From: Tenebrio molitor
Lineage: Eukaryota; Arthropoda; Insecta; Coleoptera; Tenebrionidae
Reading direction: 5' to 3'
DNA: 64,000 nt
NCBI RefSeq assembly: GCF_963966145.1
Contig: NC_091046.1
Span: 1,674,001 to 1,738,000, forward strand
Shown: piece after piece, positions 25,256 to 36,315 of the stretch
How positions within the stretch are numbered: position 1 is the first letter of the stretch
Layout of the letters: every line of letters begins with the position of its first letter
Notes under the pieces: model-generated
Database searches by the model: none
What the model was told of the DNA's origin: nothing
Seen by the model: only the letters and a program-made list of their open reading frames with translations
Translations under genes and position numbers: made by a program

Positions 25256-25277
25256 TCCCGGCGCATCCACCATCTTG
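25256..25277 (+). repeat. Solo satellite core after scrt exon 2
   Basis: CCCGGCGCATCCACCATCT lies 272 bp after the exon 2 donor and directly abuts the MITE B half element starting at 25283. Confidence 0.6.
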
Positions 25278-25282
25278 AAAAT

Positions 25283-25492
25283 ACAGGGTGTTATTGAAAG
25301 TTGTACAGATATTTTAACCACGAGCTACTGACTTCATGTAGCAGTCACAAAAAATATCTAAAAAATTCTATGTCAAAAAATAAAATGACATTTATTTTTT
25401 GAGCTACAATTTTTTTAAATTGCTTTTAGTTTTCTACGTTGTCCTACAACCTCGTAGGTAAAATTTCGGCACATTTTAAAAAAACACCCTGT
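25283..25492 (+). mobile_element. MITE family B, half element
   Basis: A 210-bp unit from ACAGGGTGTTATTGAAAGTT to AACACCCTGT. It belongs to the same sub-type as the element at 28781-29199, sharing 'ttgtacagatattttaacca'. It ends 18 bases into what is the central spacer in full-length copies. Confidence 0.8.
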
Positions 25493-25549
25493 ATATCATC
25501 TTTTTTATAAAATATTCACAAAGGGTACACGGACAAATCAGACATAATG

Positions 25550-25690
25550 TTCGTTTTCAAAAATATTGTACGAACTTCGATACGAGAAGACGTATTCGAC
25601 ACATTCGCGCAAATGTTGCACTCGCTCCTTCGTCGCTCGTGTTCAAATAATGCGCTCATGCGTGAAAAATGTCTTCTCGCACTCATTTCG
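25550..25690 (+). repeat. Dispersed repeat family L, copy 2
   Basis: Inverse of the copy at 22255-22395. Shared blocks are 'cacattcgcgcaaatg', 'ctcgctccttcgtcgctcg' and 'aaaaatgtcttctcgcact'. Non-coding. Confidence 0.6.
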
Positions 25691-26646
25691 TAAATATCAG
25701 AACTAGAAACTTGGCGCTTCTTCTGCTTGATTTGTTGCAACAAAATGTACAACGTAAAGTCGTCAGATGTTGCCCACTTCAACAGACAACAAAAATATTG
25801 CACAATTCTTGTTCAAAAAATGTTTGTTGATCTCGAATGACCTGATATGGTCATGACTCTTGCGAATATCTCCTCAAGACCATATTTTAGCAGAGAAAGC
25901 TACCGTACAAGTATGCAATAAATCTGAAAGCTCGCAAAGCTGAACCCGTCTGTCCTGCTGCAACTCGCCGCATTTGCTCCTGCTGAAACTGGCTCTTCCA
26001 GTCGAAAGTCAGTGTCAGTGTTTAAAGAGATTGTTAAGCCGTTTGCGCAACAGGTCTGTGTGCAAATGAAACAAACGATACATCGGAACGAGCGCTTAAC
26101 GAAGCCCGCCCCCGAATTATGAATCGGTCCTCACCGGTGGCGGCGCGATAAAAATGTCGGCGGGTAATTGGCGGCGATCTGGGGAGCGACTGCAGACGCC
26201 AACTTTAAATTGGCGAATTTCAGTGGCTCGACGCCGCCCAACTTTGATGAAGTTCGTTGTTGTTTTGGTCGTTTTTTTAAAACGACCGACGAGTTTTACT
26301 TTTATGTGTTGAGAGACTACAACAAGTGTTTGTGCCGGGCCCGGCGGTGCCATCGATCTCGCACAGGCTGTCTTCAGGTCTTCGCCACCTACCAAAATGT
26401 AAAAAACAAAAAATTTACAACTACTTTGGAGCGCCGCCAACAAAACGTCAAAAGAGTCTCTACCAAAAATGGGACTAGACAAGCAAAGCTCTGGAAAGAT
26501 GCTTTTTACGTGTCTTTATGTCTGCCTAAAAGTTGGGAAATCTAGGTTTTTCTTTGAAAAAAAAATATATCGAATACAATTAATCGAATGACCTTGAAAA
26601 GCGAAACGGACCTCCATAAGAATATACATGTGATTCTTCTCTACTA

Positions 26647-26664
26647 TGGTGGATGCGCCGGGAT
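26647..26664 (-). repeat. Solo satellite core, inverse
   Basis: The plus strand reads TGGTGGATGCGCCGGGATA, the inverse of the satellite core. It is the third solo core near scrt exon 2 and the only inverted one of the group. Confidence 0.5.
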
Positions 26665-27387
26665 AATACAAATATAATAATTATTTACATTACAAATGCG
26701 GTAAGCTACATTTTACAGCGCGAGGTTTTTAGATTGAAACTGAGCTATGTAAAATGCCTAAGGCATTAGTAATGTATAAATTTTTTTGGAGGTCCCTGAA
26801 AGCTTAAAATGTTCTTAGTTTACACACTCGGTGCGGTAAAACGACAGATAGTTTGGTTAGTGCGTAAAAATCAAGATACCGCAGCTGTTCAAAATTTACA
26901 GTTGAAGAGGCCAAAAATATATTTTAGGCCCTTAAACAATTTCTCGTTTGATTGCTTTGCAGATAAAATTCCCGACAGTGACAAATTACGTCCACGTTTC
27001 TAATTTTACCGCGATTTAATCTATTTGGAGGAAACAGCGCCGAAAATGAACCTTGAACCGTCTGGTCTTTCTGTTAGAAATTTCTAGTCCGAATTATATT
27101 TTAATGGGCAGTTTTGAAGTGAAACAGCGCATTTATAGTAAACAGCGGCATAAATCTGGCCTCGCGTGCACTTTTATAATTAAAAACTGTAACGATTTCC
27201 TGAGCACTATCTGCAAAATAACAGGATACGAGCGAAGCACGCGTGTAAGCTGAAACTTCCAGCAGGAGTTGGATATTAATCCCCGGACTGTCCGGAGCAA
27301 TCCGGAGTTGTCGTTTTTGCGTAACGTCCGCGCCGAGAGCGATTGCGTTGCTCGGTGTGTCCCGAATTGACAGTAATTTTTTTGCAG

Positions 27388-27978
27388 AAGTTCTACAAGG
27401 TGGTGGAGGAGGACCCCGACGACTCCGCCGACAGCGAGCCCCTGGAGCCGGCGGACCCGGCCACCACCAAGCTGAACCGCTACTCGTGCGGCGAGTGCGG
27501 GCGGCAGTACGCCACCTCCAGCAACCTGTCGCGGCACAAGCAGACCCACAGGAGTCTGGACTCGCAGTCGGCGAAGAAGTGCATGACGTGCGGCAAGGCC
27601 TACGTCAGCATGCCCGCCTTGGCGATGCACCTGCTCACGCACAAGCTGGCCCACAGCTGCGGCGTCTGCGGCAAGCAGTTCTCCAGGCCGTGGCTGCTGC
27701 AGGGCCACCTCCGCTCGCACACGGGGGAGAAGCCGTACGGGTGCGCCCACTGCGGCAAGGCCTTCGCCGACAGGTCCAACCTGCGGGCCCACATGCAGAC
27801 GCACTCCGGCGACAAGAACTTCAGCTGCCCCCAGTGCCACAAGACGTTCGCGCTCAAGTCATACCTGAACAAGCATCAAGAGACGGCGTGCCTCGTCTGG
27901 GACGACAGGGCCAAGCGGCCCAAGGCGGACGCCGCCCCCACCGCGCACGCCGAGACGCAGACCATCACCGTCGACTAG
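27388..27978 (+). CDS. scrt: scrt exon 3: five-finger DNA-binding domain
   Basis: Last coding exon, residues 276-471, ending at TAG 27976-27978. An acidic stretch is followed by five zinc fingers at about 307-329, 338-360, 364-386, 392-414 and 420-443. The first four are C2H2; the last uses His438 and Cys443 (C2HC). Finger 1 (with SSNLSRHKQTH), the linker RSLDSQSAKK, the finger 2 block YVSMPALAMHLLTHKL and the last-finger LKSYLNKH are hallmarks of Scratch rather than Snail. Snail-superfamily fingers bind CAGGT-type E-boxes. The start is fixed by the TTTTTTTGCAG acceptor in phase 0. The C-terminal tail of about 25 residues is unremarkable. Confidence 0.95.
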   Translation, partial: KFYKVVEEDPDDSADSEPLEPADPATTKLNRYSCGECGRQYATSSNLSRHKQTHRSLDSQSAKKCMTCGKAYVSMPALAMHLLTHKLAHSCGVCGKQFSRPWLLQGHLRSHTGEKPYGCAHCGKAFADRSNLRAHMQTHSGDKNFSCPQCHKTFALKSYLNKHQETACLVWDDRAKRPKADAAPTAHAETQTITVD

Positions 27979-28300
27979 ACACACGACTAGATTCAGACGC
28001 CGCCGACTTCTGTTTTTAAGCTCGGACCACCACACACAGCCAGAATCGAAATCGTTCTACCCCCACAAGCAGAAAACCGTCCTCCAGGTCAAGCCCCAGG
28101 TCCGAGCGAGACACTTCCGATTGATTTAGTCCCGGTTTGGTTCCGCTGTACATAAGTCGTGTATTATAATGAAGAAGATTTAAATTTTACTATAAATGAT
28201 TGCCGCGATGGCCAGGCAATAAAAAGCAATACTCGAATACCGAAAAACGCTTAATAATCGTACGTAAACTGACATGAATTTAATAAAGCAACGAACTCAT
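27979..28300 (+). terminator. scrt: scrt 3' UTR and polyadenylation signals
   Basis: Two AATAAA hexamers lie at 28218-28223 and 28282-28287, about 240 and 304 bp after the stop codon. Either would give a normal 3' UTR. 28301-28744 is unique AT-rich DNA with no supported feature. Confidence 0.6.
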
Positions 28301-28744
28301 AGTCGTAGATGTCAATTCGTATAAATTATATTCCTGTATAGTTCCATATTCGTTAAGACCTTCAAATCAAGTGAGATATATTAGTAGGAGCGTAGGACAA
28401 ATTTTATCTAATCATGAAGCTTTTAAAGGACTGCAAACATCCAAACACTCGAGTCCTTTAAATCATTCAGCCATATCCGTTTCGTTTATTTCCGGAGTCC
28501 CATTAGGTGGTGTCAGTTGGCCATACTGTACAACGAATTTGTTCAAAGCGACCATTTTTAATTGTTACCAGTGCGACCGCCTCAAATCATTATTTTTGCA
28601 ACTGGACACTGTGCCGTAACACTTAAAAATTGACGGCTCCAGGAGCGGACCACACGAACCCGATCAAATTCCAACACCCCTATAAATATTCTCAGTGTTT
28701 CTGCATGTTTATTGGCGGACGCGACGTCCAATTCCGGTCCAGAC

Positions 28745-29278
28745 GTGTCGGATTCTCTCATGGGCTGTGACCTTGGAAATACACGGTGTTATTCAAAGTT
28801 GTACAGATATTTTAACCACGAGCCAGAACTCGGAAAAAATATTTAAAAAATAAAATGACTTTTATTTTTTGAGCTACAAGTTTTTTAAATTGCTTTTAGT
28901 TTTCTACGTTGTCCTACAACCCCGTAGGTAAAATTTCAGCACATTTTAAAAATACACCCTGTATATCATGTTTTTTAAAATGTACGCCAATGCGAAGTAA
29001 CCTATAGGAAATATGCTTTAAAACAAGGAAACTGCATTGGTGTACGTTTTTTAAAATATGATATACAGGGTGTATTTTTAAAATGTGCCGAAATTTTACC
29101 TACGAGGTTGTTTGAATTTTTTAGATATTTTTTTCGAGTTCTACATGAAGCCAGTAGCTCGTGGTTAAAATATCTGTACAACTTTCAATAACACCCTGTA
29201 TATGCGATGAAGACGAGAGAGAGAGAGACGAAACTAACTTAACGAATACTTGAGACTCATAGCCCATGAGAAAATCCA
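28745..29278 (-). mobile_element. MITE family F, split by a MITE B insertion
   Basis: The left part starts GTGTCGGATTCTCTCATGGG and runs through 'ctgtgaccttgg'. The right part resumes after 29199 with 'gagagagagacgaaac' and closes 'catagcccatgagaaaatcc'. Together they match the inverse of the uninterrupted 139-bp copy at 38595-38733. The interruption is the MITE B foldback at 28781-29199, so F inserted first. Confidence 0.75.
28781..29199. mobile_element. MITE family B, palindromic full element
   Basis: Arm 1 (28781-28962) and arm 2 (29065-29199, inverse) flank a spacer of about 100 bp containing 'gcgaagtaacctataggaaa'. Arms end ACAGGGTGT or ACACCCTGT. Both arms carry internal deletions relative to the copy at 34999. 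The spacer is inverted relative to that copy. No coding content. Confidence 0.8.
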
Positions 29279-30650
29279 AGGCCTCTACCGCCGCGTTCGT
29301 ATTTAAGAAGTGACAGAAATCGAGAGGTGCAAGCAGTGTCTTCTCGTGGCTGTGTCTATTGTACCTTTTGTAGAATGGTAAGAAAAGGGAGAGGTGTGAG
29401 AGGTGGCCACCCCGCGTCGCGCAAACCTCGCCGCCTCGAGCTTTCTGTCACAGAGCGCGTTTTGGTAAATCGGAATTGCAGGTGGCGCCCCTTTGTGTCT
29501 TCTGGGTGTGATGTCCCCGGAGTGAAAATGGCGGGTCCGCCCCTGGATCTAGCTCGTTTCTCGTCGTCTCCTAGTCTGTGTTAATCGTACTCATAATTTG
29601 GCAAATGTTTTGATATACCCATATACATACCCCATAGTGTTGGGCATGACATAATAATAATATATTTTCCTTAACTAAACAACATGCATACTCTATCGAA
29701 AGCAGCGGGGTCGGAGACGTCCCCCGAATCAAAACTAGAGAGCCACAATTAAAAATTTCTAGTCGAAAATGGGTTGAGTGAGAGCAGCGAGTGGTAGATC
29801 TTGATGTAAATCGAAGCAATACTGCATGCACTTAGAGTTAAGTTAACTTAAGGCTTAAGATAGCGAACCAAGTGATATTTAAGCGTTGAACGAAACAGAA
29901 ACGGTCACAGGTTTGGGGAGGAGAATGTGGAAGGTGGCAGAGTGGAGCAATTGATTTAAAGAGGTGAGCGGTGCTTTCGGCGAAAGGGTATAAATAAACA
30001 GTTTTTCGGAGGGATAATTTGTTGGAGCAACAGCTCTTGGGATAATCTGCGAGAGTTAAGCGGGAGTTGAGATAAATTTGTTTTTGGATTTCTTGTTTAA
30101 AAAAGAACGGAGTAATTAAAGGCTTCATTACGGAAACTGTTTTCTTACGAGAGCTGCTTTAAATAATCCACGGTTCTATTTGAACGAATTGCTGACACAT
30201 TTTCAAAAACAACAAATTAAATAAACGCGATTAACACAATCATTTTGTTTAAATTATTCTCTCCGCATAAAATTGCTTGGATAAGAATATTTCTTAAATT
30301 AATTAACTTCTTCTTGTTTTCTCGCATTCCTTTACTTTCTCGTTTTTACAATTACAATAAAATTTAAATAAATGGTAAATTGTTTTACCATAAATTTTCC
30401 TTTAAATTGGATCAAAACGAATAAAAAATGAAATTAAATAAGCTAAAAGAGTTAAAGTTCTTCTCAATTTACTTAAAACATTATTATGCAATTTAAAAAA
30501 TAGAATAAAAAAAAAATAATGTTAGTTTTTGCACGAATTTGAACCATTGCTCTATCATTCTTCTTTCTGCATTTCTTCTTTTGTCACAAGAATTATTTTT
30601 GCTTATTGGACCAAGATAAATAGAATAATTTTTACGATTCATCAAAATCT
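29279..30650. other. Intergenic DNA, no gene recognised
   Basis: 29300-29580 is somewhat GC-richer with an 85-codon frame that has no recognisable domain. 29580-30650 is AT-rich. A short (GA)n run lies at about 29217-29228, just before this interval. Confidence 0.3.
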
Positions 30651-30654
30651 CAAA

Positions 30655-33460
30655 AAATCTCAGCGCATCCTCTATTTTTGTTTTCATTTTTTAGATAAAT
30701 AGAGAACGCAAATCTTCTAGTTTATCCACTAGTATGTGTAGTTTACACACACCTATCTTTTCCTTATTTTGCGCATCCACCACTTTATAACAAAATTAAA
30801 AAAATATAAATTTTCAAATTTCTGCTTGTCGTAAAAAATTATACATCACAATGTCTTCGTCATATCAAGAGATAAATCTTCCAGCGCATCCACCATTTGT
30901 CTCATTTATAAACTTTTTTAAATTTCACCTGCGGGTTGTGCAGATTTGCAACTATTTTGTTCAGTTAGCTAAAACAAAGTAAATTTTAGCGCATCCACGA
31001 TCTTGTACTTTATAAATTGATAGTATTGATATGTGATGTTGGAAAAATTGTTGATTTTGATTTTTGATCTATAAGACAAATTCTTCAGCACGTTTAATAA
31101 AAAATCAAATAAAAATTGTCACCTCGAAGTACAAATTTTTCAGCGCATCCACAGTTTCCATAAATTCACTTTTTTATTATTCGTGACGGTAGTGTAGATA
31201 AAGATTTGTAGTTTTTGGACTACGCAAAAGCTACAAATGGGAGTTTTACTCTTCTCATCTAACTCAACAAAGAATTTAGAGATCGCTGTTTTCTTTAGAT
31301 TCCAGCGCATCCACCATTTTGTAATTTACAAATCGATTCATTATGTTTAGTGTAAGTATACTATCTACGAGTATATATCTGTAAAACAGAAATTATTCGC
31401 CATATATAGCCAAACGATATATCTTCTGGCGCATCCACATTTTTGAAATTTTTAAATTCGCTGTATCTCTTAGAAAAATGCTGACAGCCAATAAGCTATT
31501 GCTTTCTAAAAACAAATCTACAAAACACAAACCCACATTTAGCGCAACGCGCAAATTTTCTAGCGCATCCACTACTTGCGTAAATTTTGTGGATCTACCG
31601 TTAACATAAATTTAGCAAATTTTAATCTTCTTTCTCTTTCTTCAAGTACACTCAAATTTCCAAAATATAGTTTATGTATCTTGTTTAGCTCCCCAGATAG
31701 CAATATTTCCACTACATCTACATTTCCTTTCAGTATAAGTATGTATTAGCGCATCTCCTAAATTTATAAATTGGCGATAAAAGATAATAACATAAAATGT
31801 TTATTTTCAAATTTCTGCTTGTCATAAAAAACTATACATTACAATTTATTCGTTCTATTTTGCTCAATAGATAAATCTTACAGCGCATCCCCCATTTGTC
31901 TAATTTATGAACATTTTTTAATTTCGCCTGCTGGTTGTGCAGATTTGTAACTGTTTTGGTCAGTTAACTAAAACAAAGTAAATTTTAGCGCATCCACCAT
32001 CTTGTACCTTATAAATTGATAGCACCTAATGTTGGAAATATTGTTGATTTTAATTTTTGATCTAAATTCTTCAGCTCGTATAATAAAAAATACAAAATTT
32101 TCACCTCGAAGTACAAATTTTTCAGCGCATCCACAATTTACATAATTTCAATTTTAATTATTCACGACGGTAGTGTAGATAAAGATTTGTAGTTTTTGGT
32201 CTACCCAAAATGGGAGTTTCACCCTTCATCTAACTCAACAAAGAGTTTAGAGATCGCTGTTTTCTTCAGATTCCAGCGCATCCACCATTTTGTAATTTAC
32301 GAATTGAGTCATTATGTTTAGTGTAAATGTACTTGTCATCTATTATATCTGTAAGACAGAAATTATTCGCCATATATAACCAAACAATAAATCTTCCGGC
32401 GCATCCACATTTTTAAATTCGCTGTATTTTCCTGGCCGACAGCCAAGCTATTGCTTTATAAAAATAAATCTACAAACCCAAACCCAACGCAACGGACAAA
32501 TCTTCTAGCGCAACGGACAAATCTTCTAGCGCATCCACTACTTTCGTAAATTGTGCAAATTTTAATCTTCTTTCTCTTTCCTCAAGTACACTCAAATTTC
32601 CAAAATATACTTTATGTATCTTGCTTAGCTACCCAGATAGCAATATTTCCATTACATCTATATTTCCTTTTAGTATAAGTATATATCAGCGCATCTCCCT
32701 TTTTAAAAATTATAAATTTGCGAAAAAAGATTATATTAAAAATGTCTCTATTTAATGTTCGCCATAAAAAATAATAAATTCAATCTTCCCACCAGTTTCC
32801 CCAAAACACAAATCTCCCAGCGCATCCACCTCTTTTCTAATTTATTTTTTATTATACCTATTAGCAGTGTACGTAAAGATTTTCAATTTTTTTTATGTTT
32901 TACCTATAACAAAATCTACCAAGTTTGACATTTTTCCAATCTTAGCAAAAAACAGAAAAATTGCAATTTTTTTTAGATTTCAGTTCCAAAAATTGTTAAC
33001 TTTTAGCGTTTTCTTGCCATCGCAGTATTTATAAATTATTGACATATACCTTCAAGCGCATCCACCAATTGCTGAAAATAAGTCTATAAAACAACACATC
33101 TATATGAAAATATAGATTTTTGAGCGCATCCACCATTTTCAAAATTTACGTTGACGTTATTTACATCTAGAATTAGAAATTTACCTTCAGGGACAAATCT
33201 TCTAGCGCATCCACCATCTTTGTAGTTTAAGTAGAAGTAATGTTTTGTAGTCTTTTTAATCTTTAACGAAAAAGCTCGCAGTTTCTACGGCTCTTCTCAC
33301 TCACGAAACAACAGACATATCAATATTTTTTAATATTCCAGCGCATCTACCATTTTTGTAATGATTTATTGATTCACTTTTGACAACTTCCTCGGGGAAA
33401 AGTATGCAAAACATGTTGTTCGTCTTTGTGACAAGCATAGTTCAGCGCATCCACAATTTA
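30655..33460 (+). repeat. Satellite array 2, seven-monomer higher-order repeat
   Basis: At least 22 cores close to AGCGCATCCACCATTT occur. They lie near 30661, 30768, 30883, 30990, 31141, 31303, 31427, 31561, 31750, 31880, 31987, 32123, 32274, 32398, 32528, 32688, 32818, 33055, 33123, 33202, 33340 and 33444. The series 30883-31750 is repeated as 31880-32688 with offsets of 938-997 bp. Matching flanks include 'gaaattattcgccatatata' and 'agatagcaatatttccan'. The spacer between cores is AT-rich and differs among the seven monomer types. No coding content. Confidence 0.85.
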
Positions 33461-34990
33461 GATCAATTGCTCCAATCGATTTTCCGAATGAGATAAGTAG
33501 TTCGTTGGCAAACGTGTGACCCTTAAGTGGCGCGGACGAGTTTTGGTTTGTCAGCTTAAACTAGTCGCAGCCTTATCAACATACACCAATTACATTTAAA
33601 AGAGAACCTAAATCGGTTGTTGCGTTTCGAATTTCGTAGAATTCACGTGTAAAGATTAGAATAGTTAATTCACGGCGCTTGTTATAAGGACTACAATAAA
33701 ACGTTCCATCCGTTCTATTCCGGAGTCCGGATTCAATTCCAACTTCCAACAATTAACAATAATGCGGAATCCTGCATTCATTAATTTTCTATTAGGCGGA
33801 AAATACCGCCGCCGCCGCCGAAAGCTTTCAAATTACGCGGCCCCGAATTTTATTAAACATTTTTCCAATTTAAACTCCATTCAGATCTTTTAAATACAGT
33901 TAAGACTTTGTCGAGGAGCCCGACGCGTCCTCCTTATCATCGATTTAATTATCGGAAGTACTTTTGGGTGGCGGCGATTTTTCCTCTCCCGATGCAACAG
34001 CCGCATCGGGGATTTTCCGCCGCCGCCGACCGACATAAATAAAATGGGATGGAACGGATGAATCGTCTGTTGTAGACAAGAGCTTGACTGAAGATAACTT
34101 CATAAACCTTTTGCAGTCGATAGAACATTCTGACACAAATTGGAATAGAAAGCAATAAAATTCAACAAAAAATAAAAATGTGAAGTACGTCAATCTTTAT
34201 ATACATCACCCATAGAGGAAAGTTTAGGTAGTTATAGTGTATGCATGTGTTAATCTAGAGCAACTATATTATATTCGATTCACTTTAGCCCAAAGAAGCA
34301 ATAAAATATTTTTAATCTGTACAAGGACTCTCATTTCGAAACCAACAGATCACCATCGCCGATTAATAAAGGTAAGTGACGTTGTTAACAAGACGTATCG
34401 CTCGCAATGGACGAACTTATCGCTCTTTATTAACGGTAATGACGTTCGATAAGTCATTTATTATTAAAACGTATTTTTCAAGCTTTAGGGGAAAGGGTTC
34501 GACGCCAAAGTGTTGAGCGGGACAATTTGTTTCTGTCAAAACGGCCGCATTGTTGCCAACAGAAGTGGGGCTGCACGAAACAAAATAAATTCATAAAAAC
34601 CAACTGAAGATGACACAGTTTTAATCGCTCAACGTCGACACAATTAAAATAAAAAGCGATACGAATGAAAGAAATGATGAAAAATCTATACAGTGAGATA
34701 AAAAAAAAATCTGACTCAGTTTACTCAAAAACGACTGGGTCAATCTTCTGAAAACAAAGTTTGCCACAGAAAGAAAATTTCTGACTGTGTTTTGCAATTT
34801 GTTTCATTAAAATCCGACGTCAGAGAGCTGCGTAATAACGTTATCTCTGGGGAATATGTTGCGCTGTAGCGAGCTCGCCTCAGCTGTTTTTGTTTCCCTG
34901 ATTTAAATATTGCCGGAGTGCGTTATATTTATTCACGGTGCAGTTCTAGACGCCAGGAGATATTTTTTTATGTAATATGTACATATTTTA
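33461..34990. other. Unique intergenic DNA
   Basis: GC-richer at about 33.5-34.1 kb, with short CCG-type triplet runs at about 33810 and 34020, then AT-rich. An 82-codon minus-strand frame here has no recognisable domain. Nothing further is supported. Confidence 0.3.
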
Positions 34991-34998
34991 ATATATGT

Positions 34999-35503
34999 AC
35001 AGGGTGTTTTTGAAATGCGTGCACAAATTTTAACCACGAGCTACTGGCTTCATGTAGAACTCGGAAAAAATATCTAAAAAATTCTGTCAAAAAATAAAAT
35101 GACATTTATTTTTTGAGCTACAATTTTTTTTTATTGCTTTTAGTCTTCTACGTTGTCCTACAACCTCGTAGGTAAAATTTCGGCACATTTTAAAAATACA
35201 CCCTGTATATCATATTTTATAAAACGTACATCAATGCGATTTCCTTGTTTTAAAGCATATTTCCTACAGGTTACTTCGCATTGGCGTACATTTTATAAAA
35301 CATGATATACAGGGTGTATTTTTAAAATGTGCCGAAATTTTACCAATGATGTTATAGGACAACGTAGAAAACTAAAATCAATTTATAAAAATTGTAGCCC
35401 AAAAAACAAATGTCATTTTATTTTTTGAATATTTTTTCCAAATTCTACATGAAGCCAGTAGCTCGTGATTAAAATTTGTGCACCCATTTCAAAAACACCC
35501 TGT
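34999..35503. mobile_element. MITE family B, palindromic full element
   Basis: Arm 1 (34999-35205) and arm 2 (35309-35503) are near-perfect inverses starting ACAGGGTGTTTTTGAAATG. The spacer of about 100 bp contains 'gtaacctg' only in inverse, so it is opposite to the copy at 28781. This copy's two arms resemble each other more than they resemble arms elsewhere ('gcacaaattttaa' here against 'tacagatattttaa'). Confidence 0.85.
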
Positions 35504-36071
35504 GTTAAAAAAAAATTGATACCAAAAATAGAAACACTTTTTTTTTGTAAATTGCAGACACAATTAATTAGAAATTCTCTTTTACAAACCACCCCTGCAG
35601 CTTTCTCCAAAATGATTTTTCTCCTTTTTCATCCCCCATTCTTCTTACGCACATTCACAACAATGATAAATCAAACACAACTTTCCCCATCGAAACCACC
35701 CTCCAACAACACCACCCCCTCTAATCCCATTTCGGGGCGCACCGCCTAAAAACTGTCTATCTACAGGTGTTCCCGTCAGCTCTTCCTTGGTTGGATTGAT
35801 GCGCGCCCCCCGTCCAAGGCGGCGACCCCGCTCCCGCCACAAAGCCCCCTCCCACCTATCTCTGTTTATTTTTGCAGACGAGCCCGATCCGACTTTATTA
35901 AGTCCGATGAAAACAAAATTTTTACGAGGACGCCCATAAAAACGACATCGATAAAGGGGAAAATATGCTGCGGTCTTTCACCGACCAGAATGTTAATCGC
36001 AAAGCAAAAACAGAAAAACACTTTGTCATAATTTGACGTTTACTGCAACATGGATACAGCCAGATGGGAAT
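35504..36071 (-). terminator. Intergenic DNA and 3' UTR of the small peptide gene
   Basis: On the minus strand an AATAAA lies at 35899-35894, about 175 bp past the peptide gene's stop codon. 35504-35880 is unique sequence with only chance frames. Confidence 0.45.
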
Positions 36072-36260
36072 TTAACGGCGGCCTCCGGGGGCGGCGGCGC
36101 CCGCCTCGATGCTCAACTCGCCGAAGAAGTCGGACAGCGACTGGAAGATCTGCTGCTGGTCCAGGTCGGAAGTGCGGCGGCCGGGCACGTGGGGGTGGAG
36201 GTAGCAGGCGGCGGCGGTGAAGGCCAACACGAAAAGCAAAAGGGCGGCGAAGAACTTCAT
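36072..36260 (-). CDS. Small secreted peptide, 62 residues, unrecognised family
   Basis: The frame starts ATG at 36260 and ends TAA. The N-terminus MKFFAALLLFVLAFTAAAC is a clear signal peptide, with cleavage likely around residues 18-19. The mature part begins near YLHPHVPGRR and ends GGRR at the C-terminus. Both Gly-basic sites resemble prohormone processing and amidation sites. There is only one cysteine, at the signal boundary, so this is not a disulphide-rich defence peptide. Gene structure supports a real gene: a TATA box, a non-coding first exon, a 51-bp intron (36265-36315, GTGAGA...TTTTTAG) ending 4 bp before the ATG, and a downstream AATAAA. A neuropeptide precursor or a short secreted immune or cuticle peptide are both possible; I do not recognise the family. 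Confidence 0.7.
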   Translation of the reverse strand: MKFFAALLLFVLAFTAAACYLHPHVPGRRTSDLDQQQIFQSLSDFFGELSIEAGAAAPGGRR

Positions 36261-36315
36261 CGTACTAAAAATAAACACGATCAGAAAATATTAAAAAAAC
36301 AACAATTTGTCTCAC

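Larger units (their letters stand above)
24985..27387 (+). other. scrt: scrt intron 2 (2.4 kb)
   Basis: The intron runs from GTGAGT to TTTTTTTGCAG. It holds a solo satellite core and a MITE B half element just after exon 2, a family L repeat copy, an inverse satellite core at 26647, and a GC-richer unique block at about 25.95-26.5 kb. That block has overlapping open frames of about 120 codons on both strands but no recognisable domain. Confidence 0.8.

Noticed and set aside
26168..26545. 125-codon plus-strand frame in scrt intron 2
   Set aside because: No recognisable domain and no convincing start context; the minus strand is equally open there.
27133..27840. 235-codon minus-strand frame opposite the zinc-finger exon
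   Set aside because: Antisense shadow; the plus strand encodes five intact zinc fingers.
28963..29064. Spacer inversion between MITE B copies as proof of site-specific recombination
   Set aside because: Because the arms are palindromic, simple insertion in opposite orientation gives the same picture.
30655..33460. Regularly spaced short repeats as a CRISPR array
   Set aside because: Spacing varies from about 70 to 240 bp, spacers recur in a higher-order pattern, the core is degenerate, and the DNA is from an insect.
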